NCBI RefSeq assembly: GCF_900113905.1 | Contig: NZ_FORC01000001.1 | Span: 1,300,060 to 1,364,059 of the forward strand | Direction of reading: 5' to 3' | Source: Phytopseudomonas argentinensis | GTDB lineage: Bacteria; Pseudomonadota; Gammaproteobacteria; Pseudomonadales; Pseudomonadaceae | DNA length: 64,000 nt | Part shown: one piece after another, positions 36,903 through 45,744 of the stretch | Position numbering within the stretch: the stretch's first letter is position 1 | How the letters are laid out: the number at the start of each line of letters is the position of its first letter | Position numbers and translations under genes: made by a program | The notes under the pieces: model-generated | What the model saw: only the letters and a program-made list of their open reading frames with translations | What the model was told of the DNA's origin: nothing | Database searches by the model: none

Positions 36903-37289
36903 TCAACGCGATGCTGCGGCCGGGGCGACAGCCGCCGTGCAGGGTGCACCGGCGCCAAGGCCGGCGGTCATGCTTTCGACGTTGTTGAGCACGTTGTTGC
37001 CCTGGTTGACGCGCTGGGCCTTTTCGGCAGCGTCGACACGCTGGGCATAGGTGGCGGAGTTGCCTTGCAGGCTCTGCTGGGTTTCCAGCATGGAGTTGGC
37101 GATGCTCAGCAGGCTACGCCCCGAAGAGATCAGGCTGTCGGTGGTGCTCGGCGTACAGGGTGCAGCGCCATTGGCGGCGACCTGGGAGCTGTGCAGCCCC
37201 TGGCTTTGCGTGTTCTGCGGCAGGCACCCGGCAAGCGTGACCAGCATCGGTGCGGCGAGCAGAGCCGCAAGCGTTCCTTTGATTCGCAT
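36903..37289 (-). CDS. Small predicted lipoprotein (128 residues)
   Basis: The signal peptide ends in a lipobox, LVTLAGC, so Cys near residue 22 should be lipidated. The mature part is Ala-, Ser- and Gln-rich with a helical, coiled-coil-like stretch (SLLSIANSMLETQQSLQ, then YAQRVDAAEKAQRVNQG) and one more Cys pair (APCTPS and APCTAA). The start has GAGGG 8 bases upstream, and a terminator follows the stop. I do not recognise a family; a structural envelope role is a guess. Codon use matches the host. Confidence 0.7.
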   Translation of the reverse strand: MRIKGTLAALLAAPMLVTLAGCLPQNTQSQGLHSSQVAANGAAPCTPSTTDSLISSGRSLLSIANSMLETQQSLQGNSATYAQRVDAAEKAQRVNQGNNVLNNVESMTAGLGAGAPCTAAVAPAAASR

Positions 37290-37478
37290 GTGAATTCCCT
37301 CGATCACTGGGCTCCGACTCGGTGCCGAAGCGATGCCGGGGATTCTAGGAAGCGTGCCTGGGCGGCGAAATAGTACGGGTGTGCTAGCGGCACTTTGCAA
37401 CCGACGCCCACCTTGCGCCGTCAACTGGCCGCGGCATATGGTGAACGGATGCCCGTCTGAGCCGCACAGGGAACCGTC

Positions 37479-39110
37479 ATGCTGGCCACCGCCTCTCCTA
37501 CCTACGACGTCGAACGCGCCCAGGCCGTCGTGCGCCTGGTCATCGCGCCGATAGCCATCGGCTACACCCTGCTGATGCACCTGCGCTCGGCCATCGACCC
37601 CACTCTGGCCGGCTGGATCCTGTTGCTCGAATCCCTTTTCCTGGCCGCCTCCCTGGCCCTGTGGATCGACATCCGCCGGCGCCCCGGCAACCACCCGGCG
37701 CGCCGCGTGCTGACCATGCTCAGCGACTACACCTGCATCACCGTAACTATCGCCTTCGGCGGCGAGCCGATGCTGCCGGTCTACGCCATCCTGATCTGGG
37801 TGACCGTGGGCTACGGCCTGCGCTACGGCTCCAACTACCTGCTGCTGGCGACCGTGCTCGCCACCCTGTCGCTGCTGATCATCGCCGGCACCTCGGCCTA
37901 CTGGCAGTCGCAGCCCTACCTGATCGTCACCCTGCTGCTCACCACCCTGATGGTGCCGGCCTACATGCACGCCCTGCTCAAGCGCTCGCGCCTGGCCGCC
38001 GAGGCCGAGCAGGCGGCCAACCGGGCCAAGTCGCAATTCCTCGCCCAGGCCAGCCACGACCTGCGCCAGCCCATCCACTCCATCAGCCTGTTCACCGCCT
38101 GCCTGCGCGACAGCAACCTGGACGGCGAGCAGCACCGCCTAGTGGAGAACATCGACAAGTCCCTGAACAGCGTCGCCCGGCTGTTCCGCACCATCCTCGA
38201 CATGTACTCGCTGGACAGCGGCAAGGTGGTCGCCCATATGGAGCCCCTGCCGCTGCAGGGCCTGCTGCGCCAGCTGATCCAGCAGAACCTTGAGGCCGCG
38301 CGCTGGGCCGGCGTGGAGATCCGCCTGCACTGCCCGGACGTCCATGTGCACGCCGACCAGGGCCTGCTGACCACCATGCTGCAGAACCTGCTCACCAACG
38401 CCCTCAAGTACGCCCCCGGCCAGCCCATGCTGATCGGTTGCCGGCGGCGCGGCGCGCATCTCTCCATCGAGTTCTACGACAAGGGCCGCGGCATCGCTGA
38501 GGCGCACCTGGAAAACATCTTCGAGGAGTTCTACCGGGTACGCCAGACACGCGACAGTGACGTGGAAGGCATGGGCCTGGGGCTGACCATCGTGCGTCGC
38601 CTGGGCAAGCTGATGGATCTGCAGGTGCGCATCCGCTCGGTGGAAGGCAAAGGCACCCTGGCGGCCATCGATGGCCTGCAACTGGCCAGCGCACCGGCCC
38701 GGCAGGCCGCTGCGCAACCCGCCCGGCCCCAGGCACCGAGCATGCTCAACGGCCTGCGCGTATGCCTGATCGAGGATGACCACAACGTGCTGCTGGCCAC
38801 CGCCACCCTGCTGAAGAAATGGGGCTGCATGGTCGACACCCATACCTCGCTGCCCGACGTGGCGGCGGATATCGACCTGGTGGTGACCGACTTCGACCTC
38901 GGCCTGGAAGCCTCCGGCGCCGACTGCATCGCCCATGTGCGCGCCCTAGCCGCCCGCCAGGTGCCGGCCATCATCATGACCGGCCACGACGTGCGCCGCG
39001 TGCAGGAAGCGGTGGGCGACGACCAGATCCCGATCCTCTCCAAACCCGTGCAACCGGCCGAACTGCGCTCGCTGCTGGTGGCGCTGAGACTCAAGGCGCG
39101 GGCGGCCTAG
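37479..39110 (+). CDS. Hybrid sensor histidine kinase with C-terminal receiver domain
   Basis: Protein of 543 residues. Six or so membrane helices occupy about 20-165 with very short loops, so the sensor is probably membrane-embedded. The H box [15 protein letters not shown] gives the phosphoacceptor His near 192, followed by the N box [10 protein letters not shown] and G boxes KGRGIAE and GMGLGLTIV. After a Pro/Ala linker near 410-425, a receiver domain has the acidic pair IEDDHN, phosphoacceptor Asp in VVTDFDLG, and the Lys in LSKPVQ. The start has AGGGAAC upstream. It is convergent with, and overlaps by 4 bases, a LuxR-type response regulator that is likely its partner. Confidence 0.85.
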   Translation: MLATASPTYDVERAQAVVRLVIAPIAIGYTLLMHLRSAIDPTLAGWILLLESLFLAASLALWIDIRRRPGNHPARRVLTMLSDYTCITVTIAFGGEPMLPVYAILIWVTVGYGLRYGSNYLLLATVLATLSLLIIAGTSAYWQSQPYLIVTLLLTTLMVPAYMHALLKRSRLAAEAEQAANRAKSQFLAQASHDLRQPIHSISLFTACLRDSNLDGEQHRLVENIDKSLNSVARLFRTILDMYSLDSGKVVAHMEPLPLQGLLRQLIQQNLEAARWAGVEIRLHCPDVHVHADQGLLTTMLQNLLTNALKYAPGQPMLIGCRRRGAHLSIEFYDKGRGIAEAHLENIFEEFYRVRQTRDSDVEGMGLGLTIVRRLGKLMDLQVRIRSVEGKGTLAAIDGLQLASAPARQAAAQPARPQAPSMLNGLRVCLIEDDHNVLLATATLLKKWGCMVDTHTSLPDVAADIDLVVTDFDLGLEASGADCIAHVRALAARQVPAIIMTGHDVRRVQEAVGDDQIPILSKPVQPAELRSLLVALRLKARAA

Positions 39111-39760
39111 CGCAGCCCCGCCTTGGCCGCCATGGCCGCTGCCGCGGCGCGGCTGCTGACATCCAGCGTGCGCATCAGCGCCGACACATGGATGCGCACG
39201 GTAAAGGGCGAGATATCCAGCTCGCGGGCGATTTCCTTGTTGGCCAGGCCGCGCACCAGCAGGCGCAGCACGTCCTGCTGCCGCGGCGTCAGCTGCTCCA
39301 GCAGGTGCCGAGACTCGGCAAAAGCCGGCACGCCGGCCGGCCCCAGGGTCAGCACGAATTCCCCGTCACGCACCGCCTGCAACGCCTCGGCGATCTCGTC
39401 AGGGGGCGTCGCCTTGCCGATATAGCCATCGGCCCCCACGGCCATCACCTGGTCGATCACCTCGCGGTTATCGACCATCGACACGATCACGATGGAGCTA
39501 CGCGTATAGCGCTGGCGCAACCCACCGATGGCCTCTGGCGACTGCCCTGGAAACAACAGGTCGAGCATGAACAGGCTGGGCGGCGGCCCCGCAGCGGCCA
39601 GGGCCAGCACCTCGTCCATGTCGCAGGCCTCGAAAATGCAGGCATGGGGAAACACCCGCTGCGCGATGCGGCTCAGCCCCTCGCGGAAAATCGGGTGATC
39701 ATCGGCCACGATGATGCGTTCTTGTGGCGGCCGTTCGAGGATGGGGGGCGTATGGGTCAT
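39107..39760 (-). CDS. LuxR/NarL-type response regulator
   Basis: Protein of 217 residues. The receiver domain has [14 protein letters not shown], the phosphoacceptor Asp in [10 protein letters not shown] and the switch Ser in VIVSMVD. The C-terminal LuxR helix-turn-helix is [28 protein letters not shown], quoted here only by its opening and close, at about 152-205. It is transcribed towards the hybrid kinase gene and overlaps its 3' end by 4 bases. Convergent kinase and regulator genes are less common than operons, but no other partner lies nearby. Target genes are unknown. Confidence 0.85.
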   Translation of the reverse strand: MTHTPPILERPPQERIIVADDHPIFREGLSRIAQRVFPHACIFEACDMDEVLALAAAGPPPSLFMLDLLFPGQSPEAIGGLRQRYTRSSIVIVSMVDNREVIDQVMAVGADGYIGKATPPDEIAEALQAVRDGEFVLTLGPAGVPAFAESRHLLEQLTPRQQDVLRLLVRGLANKEIARELDISPFTVRIHVSALMRTLDVSSRAAAAAMAAKAGLR

Positions 39761-39940
39761 GGGCTCAGACTAAGGTCATCTACCGGCACGTGCCAGCACT
39801 GATTCACAGACTGGAACGATGAAGCGATCGACAGTTCGCAGCGGACGTAACCCGACGGCACGAATCAATACCCCGGGGCGCCCACTGCAGAAGCGAGCGA
39901 ACCACGGCAGCAACAGCGCCTGGTTCGCAGGATCGCGACG

Positions 39941-40540
39941 TTACCAACCCATATTGAAATGGATGCCCGGGCTGAAGCTGAACCGCGGATCGGCGGCGAT
40001 CAGCTCGTCCTTACCCTTCTCCCTGGCTACGCGCACGTTGAAGGATTGCGGCTCGACGATCTCCTCAAGCGATGCACGGCTTGCCGCCTTGATGATCGCC
40101 GGGTTCTTCACCCACTCATCGACACTGGCCGGCGCCAGGGTGAAGCTCACGGTCCAGGCACCGGACAGGGCCGGCGGCAGGTCGCTCTCAGCCTCTTCAT
40201 CGATGACCTTGATATCGCTGATCTGGTAGCTGTCCGTGTAGCAGAAGCCGGAGCGTTCGGCGTCGTATTCGGCCTGGCCCTTCTCGGTCAGCTGGTAGCC
40301 ATCGGCGCTCTGCGCGATAAAGCCCATTTCCTCGAACGGCCGGGTGATCGCGCCGTTCTTGCTGGCCATGTCGGACGGAATCGGGAAACGCTTGAACAGC
40401 GTCGAGGTGGCGCAGCCTTTGCCGGAAACACTGTCGGCCAGCGTTTTGGAAATTTCCGACTCGGACGGCGCGCTTTGCCCACAGGCGGTGATCAGGGCGG
40501 ACAGAGTGATGAGGGTTAGCAAGCGTTGCAAAGTGGTCAT
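39941..40540 (-). CDS. Predicted lipoprotein of unknown function (199 residues)
   Basis: The N-terminus has a signal peptide with the lipobox-like LITAC near residue 18. The mature domain alternates strands and helices (DSVSGKGCATSTLFKRFPIP, KNGAITRPFEEMGFI and YQLTEKGQAEYDAER are its clearest blocks) and contains a two-Cys pattern (GKGCATS, SGFCYTD). The mid-segment RPFEEMGFIAQSADGYQLTEKG resembles winged-helix or YecR-like small domains, but I do not claim a family. The ATG at 40540 directly follows AAAAGG, which is too close to be an ideal ribosome site. It is monocistronic. Confidence 0.65.
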   Translation of the reverse strand: MTTLQRLLTLITLSALITACGQSAPSESEISKTLADSVSGKGCATSTLFKRFPIPSDMASKNGAITRPFEEMGFIAQSADGYQLTEKGQAEYDAERSGFCYTDSYQISDIKVIDEEAESDLPPALSGAWTVSFTLAPASVDEWVKNPAIIKAASRASLEEIVEPQSFNVRVAREKGKDELIAADPRFSFSPGIHFNMGW

Positions 40541-40676
40541 CCTTTTCGAGGGTGTGTGCAGTAGGCGCAGCGCCTGAAGATGATCAGGCCCGCCATGCCG
40601 ATGCTTACAGACACCATCGCCGCGCAGTGGTTGCCGAGATTCGTGCAGTGCAATTGGCGTGATGGCGGCTGCGCCC

Positions 40677-41639
40677 TCACTCGCGCCGCAAGAAATGCAC
40701 GCTGAACAGCTGCGCCGGGTCGCGCCACATAGCCACGGAGACGAAGCCACATTCGCCAGCCAGGCCGACAAAGGCACCGGGCGTGTACTTGTAGGAGTTC
40801 TCGGTGTGCAGGGTTTCGCCGGCGGCGAAGTCGAACACCTGATCCTCGATGCGCACCTGCTGCGCCTGCCGGCTGACCAGGTGCATCTCGATACGCGAGG
40901 CCTGCTCGTTGTAGAAAGCCCGGTGCTCGAAGCGTCGCGGGTCGATATCGCTGTCCAGCCCGGTGCGGATACGCTCGAGCAGGTTGAGATTGAACAGCGC
41001 GGTCACCCCGGCCGCATCGTTATAGGCACGCTCCAGCACCTGGCGATCCTTGACGAGATCCACGCCGATCAGCAAGCCGCTACCGGCCGGCAGCGCCTGA
41101 TGCAGATTGCGCAGAAAGGCACGGGCCTCGCTCGGATCGAAATTGCCGATGCTCGAGCCGGGGAAGAACGCCAGCGGCCGTTGCCCCAGCGCCTCGGCGG
41201 GCAGCTTCAGCGGTTGGCTGAAGTCGGCGCACAGCGCGTGCACGTCCAGCCAGCGGTAATCGGCGGCCAGGCGGCGCGTGCAGATATCCAGGAATTCACG
41301 GGAGATATCGATACCCAGGTAGCGCGCCGGGCGCAGGGCTTCGAGCAGCAGGCGAATCTTGCGGCTGGCGCCACTGCCCAACTCCACCAGGCTGGCATTG
41401 CGCCCGGCCAGCTCGGCGATAGCGCCTGCCGACAGGCGCAGGATGGTTTCCTCGGTGCGCGTCGGGTAGTACTCCGGCTGCTGGGAGATCAGCTCGAACA
41501 GCTGGGAGCCGCGGTGATCATAGAAGAACTTCGGCGACATCGCCTTCGGGCTGGCGGCGAAGCCGCGCAGGGCCTCCTCGCGCAGTGCCTGCTTTTCCGG
41601 GCTCAGGGATCGTGCTTGGGTACGGATTGCCAGTGCCAT
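40677..41639 (-). CDS. egtD: L-histidine N-alpha-methyltransferase (ergothioneine)
   Basis: SAM-dependent trimethylase of 320 residues that converts histidine to hercynine. It has the EgtD features KFFYDHRGSQLFELI at the N-terminus, PEYYPTRTEETIL, the SAM-binding LVELGSGASRKIRLLL, GIDISREFLD, and the FFPGSSIGNFDP segment. The start is the ATG at 41639, 2 bases after the egtB stop, so the two are an operon. Together they can make hercynine and its sulfoxide conjugate. The remaining ergothioneine genes (egtA, egtC, egtE) are not in the window. Confidence 0.9.
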   Translation of the reverse strand: MALAIRTQARSLSPEKQALREEALRGFAASPKAMSPKFFYDHRGSQLFELISQQPEYYPTRTEETILRLSAGAIAELAGRNASLVELGSGASRKIRLLLEALRPARYLGIDISREFLDICTRRLAADYRWLDVHALCADFSQPLKLPAEALGQRPLAFFPGSSIGNFDPSEARAFLRNLHQALPAGSGLLIGVDLVKDRQVLERAYNDAAGVTALFNLNLLERIRTGLDSDIDPRRFEHRAFYNEQASRIEMHLVSRQAQQVRIEDQVFDFAAGETLHTENSYKYTPGAFVGLAGECGFVSVAMWRDPAQLFSVHFLRRE

Positions 41640-41641
41640 GC

Positions 41642-42925
41642 TCAGAGCTCCTTGGCCAGGCGCAGACCGGAGAACTGCCAGCGCATGGTGGGGTAGAAGA
41701 AGTTGCGATAGGTGGGCCGCACATGGTCTTCCGGCGTGGCGCAACAGCCGCCGCGCAACACCATCTGCCCGGACATGAACTTACCGTTGTACTCGCCCAG
41801 GCTACCGCCCAGCGGTCGAAACCCGGGGTAAGGCCGGTAGGCGCTGGCGGTCCATTCCCAGACATCGCCATACAGCTGCTGCAGGCCATCGCCCTGCCCC
41901 GCCGCCACGGGCTGCAGGTGATCGTTCTCGACGAAGTTGCCCCACACGGGCTCGTCCTGGGCGGCGATTTCCCACTCTTCCTCGCGGGGCAACCGAGCCT
42001 GGGCCCAGGTGGCGAAGGCCTCGGCCTCGAAATAGCTCAGGTGGCAGACCGGCGCATCCAGATCCAGCTCGCGAGGCCCGCCCAGGGTCAGCTCCAGCCA
42101 GTCGTCGCCCTCGCGCTGCCAATACAGCGGCGCCTGCCAGCCGGCACGCTGGATATGGTCCCAACCGTCCGCCAGCCACAGCGCCGTGCTGCGGTAACCA
42201 CCATCGCGGATGAACTCAAGATATTCGCCATTGCTCACTGGCCGATTGGCCAGCTGGAAGGCTTCGGCGAACACCCGATGCTGCGGCCGTTCGCAATCGA
42301 AGGCAAAGCCCTCCCCGCTAAAACCGACCTGGCGCAGCCCGGCGGGAAACTCGATCCAGCGCAGCTCGCTCGCCGCCGTACCGCCCGGCTTGAGGTCATG
42401 ACGGTAAACCGGACGAAGCGGGTTCTGCGCCAGGATGTGCTTGATATCCATCAGCAGCAGCTCCTGATGCTGCTGCTCGTGCTCCAGCCCCAACTCGATG
42501 CGCTGCAGCACCTCGTCGGGCAACTCAGCACCTCGCTGGCTGAACAGCTGCTCCATGGCCAGATCGACGTGGCTGCGATAGGCGTACACCTCGCTCACCG
42601 TCGGCCGCGACAACAACCCCCGCCGCGCCCGTTCGAAAGGCGTGCCGTGGGTCTTGTAGTAGGAGTTGAAGAGATGGTCGTAGCGCTCATCCAGCGGGCG
42701 ATAACCCGGCAGGAACGGCTGCAACACGAAGGCTTCGAAGAACCAGGTGACATGGGCCAGATGCCACTTCGGCGGGCTCACGTCCGGCATGCTCTGGATC
42801 ACATAATCCTCGGCCTCCAGCGGCTCGCAAAGCCGCTCACTGGCAGCGCGGACGCGCTGGTAGCTCTGCCATAGCTGTTCGACGTGCAGTGGGGAAGTGG
42901 CGATCCTGCTGGTGCGGTCTCGCAT
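41642..42925 (-). CDS. egtB: EgtB-type iron(II) sulfoxide synthase
   Basis: Enzyme of 427 residues that joins a thiol (cysteine or gamma-glutamylcysteine) to hercynine with oxygen. The N-terminal DinB-like domain supplies the iron ligands: PPKWHLAHVTWFFE and EHEQQHQELL (the HxxxHxE motif). The C-terminal FGE-sulfatase-like domain runs from about 215 (FAFDCERPQHRVF) through WEWTASAYRPYPGF to GGCCATPEDHVRPTYRNFF. The start is taken as the ATG at 42925, with AGGA upstream; an in-frame ATG lies three codons earlier. The first gene of an egtB-egtD operon, it protects against oxidants through the product. Confidence 0.88.
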   Translation of the reverse strand: MRDRTSRIATSPLHVEQLWQSYQRVRAASERLCEPLEAEDYVIQSMPDVSPPKWHLAHVTWFFEAFVLQPFLPGYRPLDERYDHLFNSYYKTHGTPFERARRGLLSRPTVSEVYAYRSHVDLAMEQLFSQRGAELPDEVLQRIELGLEHEQQHQELLLMDIKHILAQNPLRPVYRHDLKPGGTAASELRWIEFPAGLRQVGFSGEGFAFDCERPQHRVFAEAFQLANRPVSNGEYLEFIRDGGYRSTALWLADGWDHIQRAGWQAPLYWQREGDDWLELTLGGPRELDLDAPVCHLSYFEAEAFATWAQARLPREEEWEIAAQDEPVWGNFVENDHLQPVAAGQGDGLQQLYGDVWEWTASAYRPYPGFRPLGGSLGEYNGKFMSGQMVLRGGCCATPEDHVRPTYRNFFYPTMRWQFSGLRLAKEL

Positions 42926-43055
42926 AACACGCATCCTGTGCCGGCGCCGCGAAACGCGACGGTTCTAGAGCCGACTGGATGGGGGTTGGAAAGGTTCAGG
43001 GAAAGTGGCTGGGTGGCACCGTTGAGTAGTTGGCCACAATGAGAATTGAGGAAAG

Positions 43056-43116
43056 GCGCGGCTTTAAAAATGGCGGGCCTACACGGACTCGAACCGTGGA
43101 ACCGAAGATTATGAGT
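43056..43116. repeat. Duplicated tRNA-Ile 3' end, left attachment-site remnant
   Basis: This 61-base stretch matches 46810-46870 at 52 positions and in the same orientation. It covers half the terminator stem, the CCA end, the T-arm (CACGGACTCGAACCGTG) and the anticodon-side GATTATGAGT of the tRNA-Ile gene. It marks the far end of an element integrated at the tRNA 3' end. The mismatches indicate an old event. Confidence 0.75.
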
Positions 43117-43165
43117 TGCCTGGAAAATGCCGAAAGCCTAGTGAAGCCTCGTATAGGCTGGGGTA

Positions 43166-43258
43166 GGTACAGCTAGCTGAAAGTAGCGGGTGACTGGCGT
43201 TGAGCGCAGTTAAGTGGAGGTGTATGAGGCTAGTTACTGTACCGCTAATGTACTTTCA
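43166..43258. repeat. Nested inverted repeats next to the left att remnant, possible recombinase arm sites
   Basis: GGTACAGCTAGC (43166) mirrors GCTAG-TTA-CTGTACC (43229-43243). TGAAAGTA-GCGG (43178) mirrors CCGCTAATGTACTTTCA (43242-43258). Arm-type sites of tyrosine recombinases lie in such positions, but the recombinase itself is missing. No gene is visible between 42926 and 43297. Confidence 0.4.
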
Positions 43259-43297
43259 TCGTGGTTTCGGAATAAGGCTTAGAGCTGTAAGGTAGGC

Positions 43298-44632
43298 CTA
43301 TCCCCCGAATACTAGCATGCTCAATATTACCAATATTAAAACTGCATATATAAAATCAATGACATTCTTTATTCGACCATAGTTCTCAACAGCCTCTCTG
43401 ATAGGGCGCCTTGATATCTTTTTAAGCTCTCTTTCTGGAATTAGGGAGCTAAGACCTTTACTCCAGTTTCTGCGAAATCTTATCTGAGTGCGAATGAATA
43501 TTTTGTTCTGGTAGCCAGTAAGAAGAATACTAGTTGCTAACCAGACAGCCGTTGCCACCAGCAAAAAAGACGCACTTTCTTTGGAAATAATGCTCTTTGC
43601 AACCAGCGTTTGTCTTAACGTTGCAACTACGAATGCTATACTTGCATCGCGGAGAAGAGCGGATGTAAGAGCGCTTGTTTTTTCAATTATTTTATTTGTC
43701 TCGTCGGAAACCGTTTTTCGAATATCAGTTATTGCCTTTAATAGCTCGCCTGTTTTAACTAATAGGTGATTTTTGTAGTCTTCTCGAGAGTTTGAGAGAG
43801 ACGACTTAATGGTTCTCGAGATATATCCGATCCAGGCCTCGGATTTTTTTAGGTCATTGTGGGAAAGTCTTTGACATAGCAGCGTATGCCTTATCTCGAC
43901 TTCTCTCGATGTTTCAAAAATCCAATTGAGAGCGTCGTGAATATGGGGGTGCTCATCTCGCGTGATTGCCATAACATGGTTGTCATGCTGAACATCTAAG
44001 GTCTTCCCCCCTTTAATTGAGCAATATTTATTTCCATCGATAACTGATATTTCAGATGCTAAGAGCATGGACGCTTTAGGCGTGGCAATCTCTAGCCATT
44101 TCGAAAATAAATAATCAGGATTTTCAGGTGTACAAGGAGTCACCCAAAACAAGTGGTGGTGGCTGATTTGCGAGCCCGTATAGTCTTTTATTATTTTCCT
44201 AGGGTCAACCAAGGTAATATTTTTCTTATCTTGAATGCTGCCTTTGAGCAAATCCCACTTGGTGAAATTGCAGGTTAAAGTATTGAAACTCACAATATCT
44301 TCATATATGAAAATATTCTTTGACCTCACTATTTCACTTGACTCCAGGTTTTTCAAAAACCCTTGAATCGTGAAGAAATAGTTATCCTCTTCGGTTCGAG
44401 CCTTATTAAAAACAACTAGTTCAATTTTGAAGCTTGATAGATCGTCAAGGGTAGGGAGATTTATTCTCTCGCTAAACTCATCGCTTATTTGAAGTGAAAA
44501 GTCAAAATCCCCTTGGGCAGCCAGTTTGTTCAGTTCAGAAGCCAATAGGCTGTCTGCAGCGTTTTGAGGGCGATAGAATGCTGCATCTAAAGACTCCCCT
44601 TCAAACGATAGCCTTGAAAAAATATCAATCAT
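43298..44632 (-). CDS. AT-rich island membrane protein of unknown function (444 residues)
   Basis: I recognise no family. The soluble N-terminal two thirds (about 1-330) has mixed strands and helices, with a His-rich spot ISHHHLFWVTP, then a probable helical bundle (about 260-325). Two or three membrane helices follow: about 330-350 (DASIAFVVATLRQTL), about 355-375 (FLLVATAVWLATSILL) and the extreme C-terminus (VIDFIYAVLILVILSMLVF). I use the ATG at 44632, which overlaps the upstream gene stop as ATGATTGA; an ATG at 44653 is also in frame. Base composition is far more AT-rich than the host. The overlap says it works with the NA37-like protein. A toxin- or effector-like membrane role is a guess. 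Confidence 0.65.
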   Translation of the reverse strand: MIDIFSRLSFEGESLDAAFYRPQNAADSLLASELNKLAAQGDFDFSLQISDEFSERINLPTLDDLSSFKIELVVFNKARTEEDNYFFTIQGFLKNLESSEIVRSKNIFIYEDIVSFNTLTCNFTKWDLLKGSIQDKKNITLVDPRKIIKDYTGSQISHHHLFWVTPCTPENPDYLFSKWLEIATPKASMLLASEISVIDGNKYCSIKGGKTLDVQHDNHVMAITRDEHPHIHDALNWIFETSREVEIRHTLLCQRLSHNDLKKSEAWIGYISRTIKSSLSNSREDYKNHLLVKTGELLKAITDIRKTVSDETNKIIEKTSALTSALLRDASIAFVVATLRQTLVAKSIISKESASFLLVATAVWLATSILLTGYQNKIFIRTQIRFRRNWSKGLSSLIPERELKKISRRPIREAVENYGRIKNVIDFIYAVLILVILSMLVFGG

Positions 44633-45683
44633 CCGCTTCGTCTTCCAAGACATACTGGTCGGTAACTATTCGGATTATCTTCTTCGCACCGTCATCTTCA
44701 AAAAATATGTTTTTATTTATGTCATTGCTCGTATAAATAACTCTTACCCCCTCATAGGTCTGTTTTATTTTCTTAGAGCCCTGTTTGATCGCCTCCTGAG
44801 ATATTTCAAACTTCTCGTTTGATATTTTTTTCTTCTTCAAGGATGCGGCAAAAGCTTTTCTTACCTTTTCTTCTTTGTGCGCCTCACCAAAGGCTGCTGT
44901 GAGGATTTGCTCGTGATTTTCCGGATCAAATTCCACGGTATCTTTCACAGCTTGTCGTATTTTGCTCTTAAGCCTTCTTCTTATTTCTGAAGGGATTAGT
45001 GCTGATTGAGACCTTGCTGTTTCTTCAAGCGCCGCTATGAGCCTCTCTGTCAATAGAGTACCCGTAAATAAACGATCGGCTTGCAAGTAGATTTTCAGTT
45101 TCTCTGTAATATCACCCTTACTCCCACTTCTGTCAGTACAAACCATACTAAATCGAGGGCAATCTATATCAAAAAGCACTGATTTTTGAATTGCTTTTTT
45201 GTCTTGTACAAAATTGTTTAGGAACTGATTGAGAATAGGCTTTGACTTCCCATCCTCTAGTGTCTCTGTTGTGTATGAAATAACACTCATGTCGTCATAC
45301 TTTATCATCGCCCCGTACGTTTTAGATTTGTTTTTTATTTTCAAAAGCATCAGTGCGCCAGGTATAAGTCTTTTGTCTGACTGAAAAAGCTCCTGAAATT
45401 TCTCTGCAAGCCGTTCAGACGTATCAACAAAAGCGTGCTGACTCGTCAATGCCATTTTCACTTGGTCTTTTACCCAAGAGTCACCTTGGAATTGATATTT
45501 GGTCCCTTTGATCGTCTCCCTCAGTCTATCCAAAAAGAACTTAGAATAATCCTCAGGCGTTTCTACCTCCATAAGAATTCTCGGTGCATTTAAGTTAGGA
45601 CTTACTACGTGAAATATAATTCGTTCCAGCTCTGCCTCATCTGCGATATCGTATTCGGTATCTTCTATAGTTTCTTCTATCAT
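44625..45683 (-). CDS. AT-rich island protein, possible NA37/nucleoid-associated relative (352 residues)
   Basis: Soluble protein with a very acidic N-terminus (EETIEDTEYDIADEAELE). The order of segments resembles the 37-kDa nucleoid-associated (YejK/NA37) family: a first helix-strand domain with LIPGALMLLKIKNKSKTYGA followed by IKYDD, a middle helical region (ITEKLKIYLQADRLFTG), and a basic C-terminal domain (SLKKKKISNEKFEIS, then KKIKQTYEGVRVIYTSND). That match is by eye and weak. It is AT-rich like its partner, overlaps it by 8 bases or more, and lies between a tRNA duplication and a broken NERD gene. If NA37-like it would bind DNA. Confidence 0.6.
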   Translation of the reverse strand: MIEETIEDTEYDIADEAELERIIFHVVSPNLNAPRILMEVETPEDYSKFFLDRLRETIKGTKYQFQGDSWVKDQVKMALTSQHAFVDTSERLAEKFQELFQSDKRLIPGALMLLKIKNKSKTYGAMIKYDDMSVISYTTETLEDGKSKPILNQFLNNFVQDKKAIQKSVLFDIDCPRFSMVCTDRSGSKGDITEKLKIYLQADRLFTGTLLTERLIAALEETARSQSALIPSEIRRRLKSKIRQAVKDTVEFDPENHEQILTAAFGEAHKEEKVRKAFAASLKKKKISNEKFEISQEAIKQGSKKIKQTYEGVRVIYTSNDINKNIFFEDDGAKKIIRIVTDQYVLEDEADD

Positions 45684-45744
45684 TATTGATTTCTTCTTTT
45701 AATCTTGATGCTCATTGATTGGAAGTGTTAGCGCTTTTCTAGGA

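Noticed and set aside
36903..38135. A 410-residue minus-strand frame ending at 36903
   Set aside because: Only its last 128 codons look real (signal peptide with lipobox, ribosome site before 37289). The rest is antisense to the hybrid kinase gene.
43060..43120. A second functional tRNA gene left of the AT-rich island
   Set aside because: Only the 3' half of a tRNA is present, with mismatches on the anticodon side and no D-arm or 5' acceptor strand. It is an att duplication.
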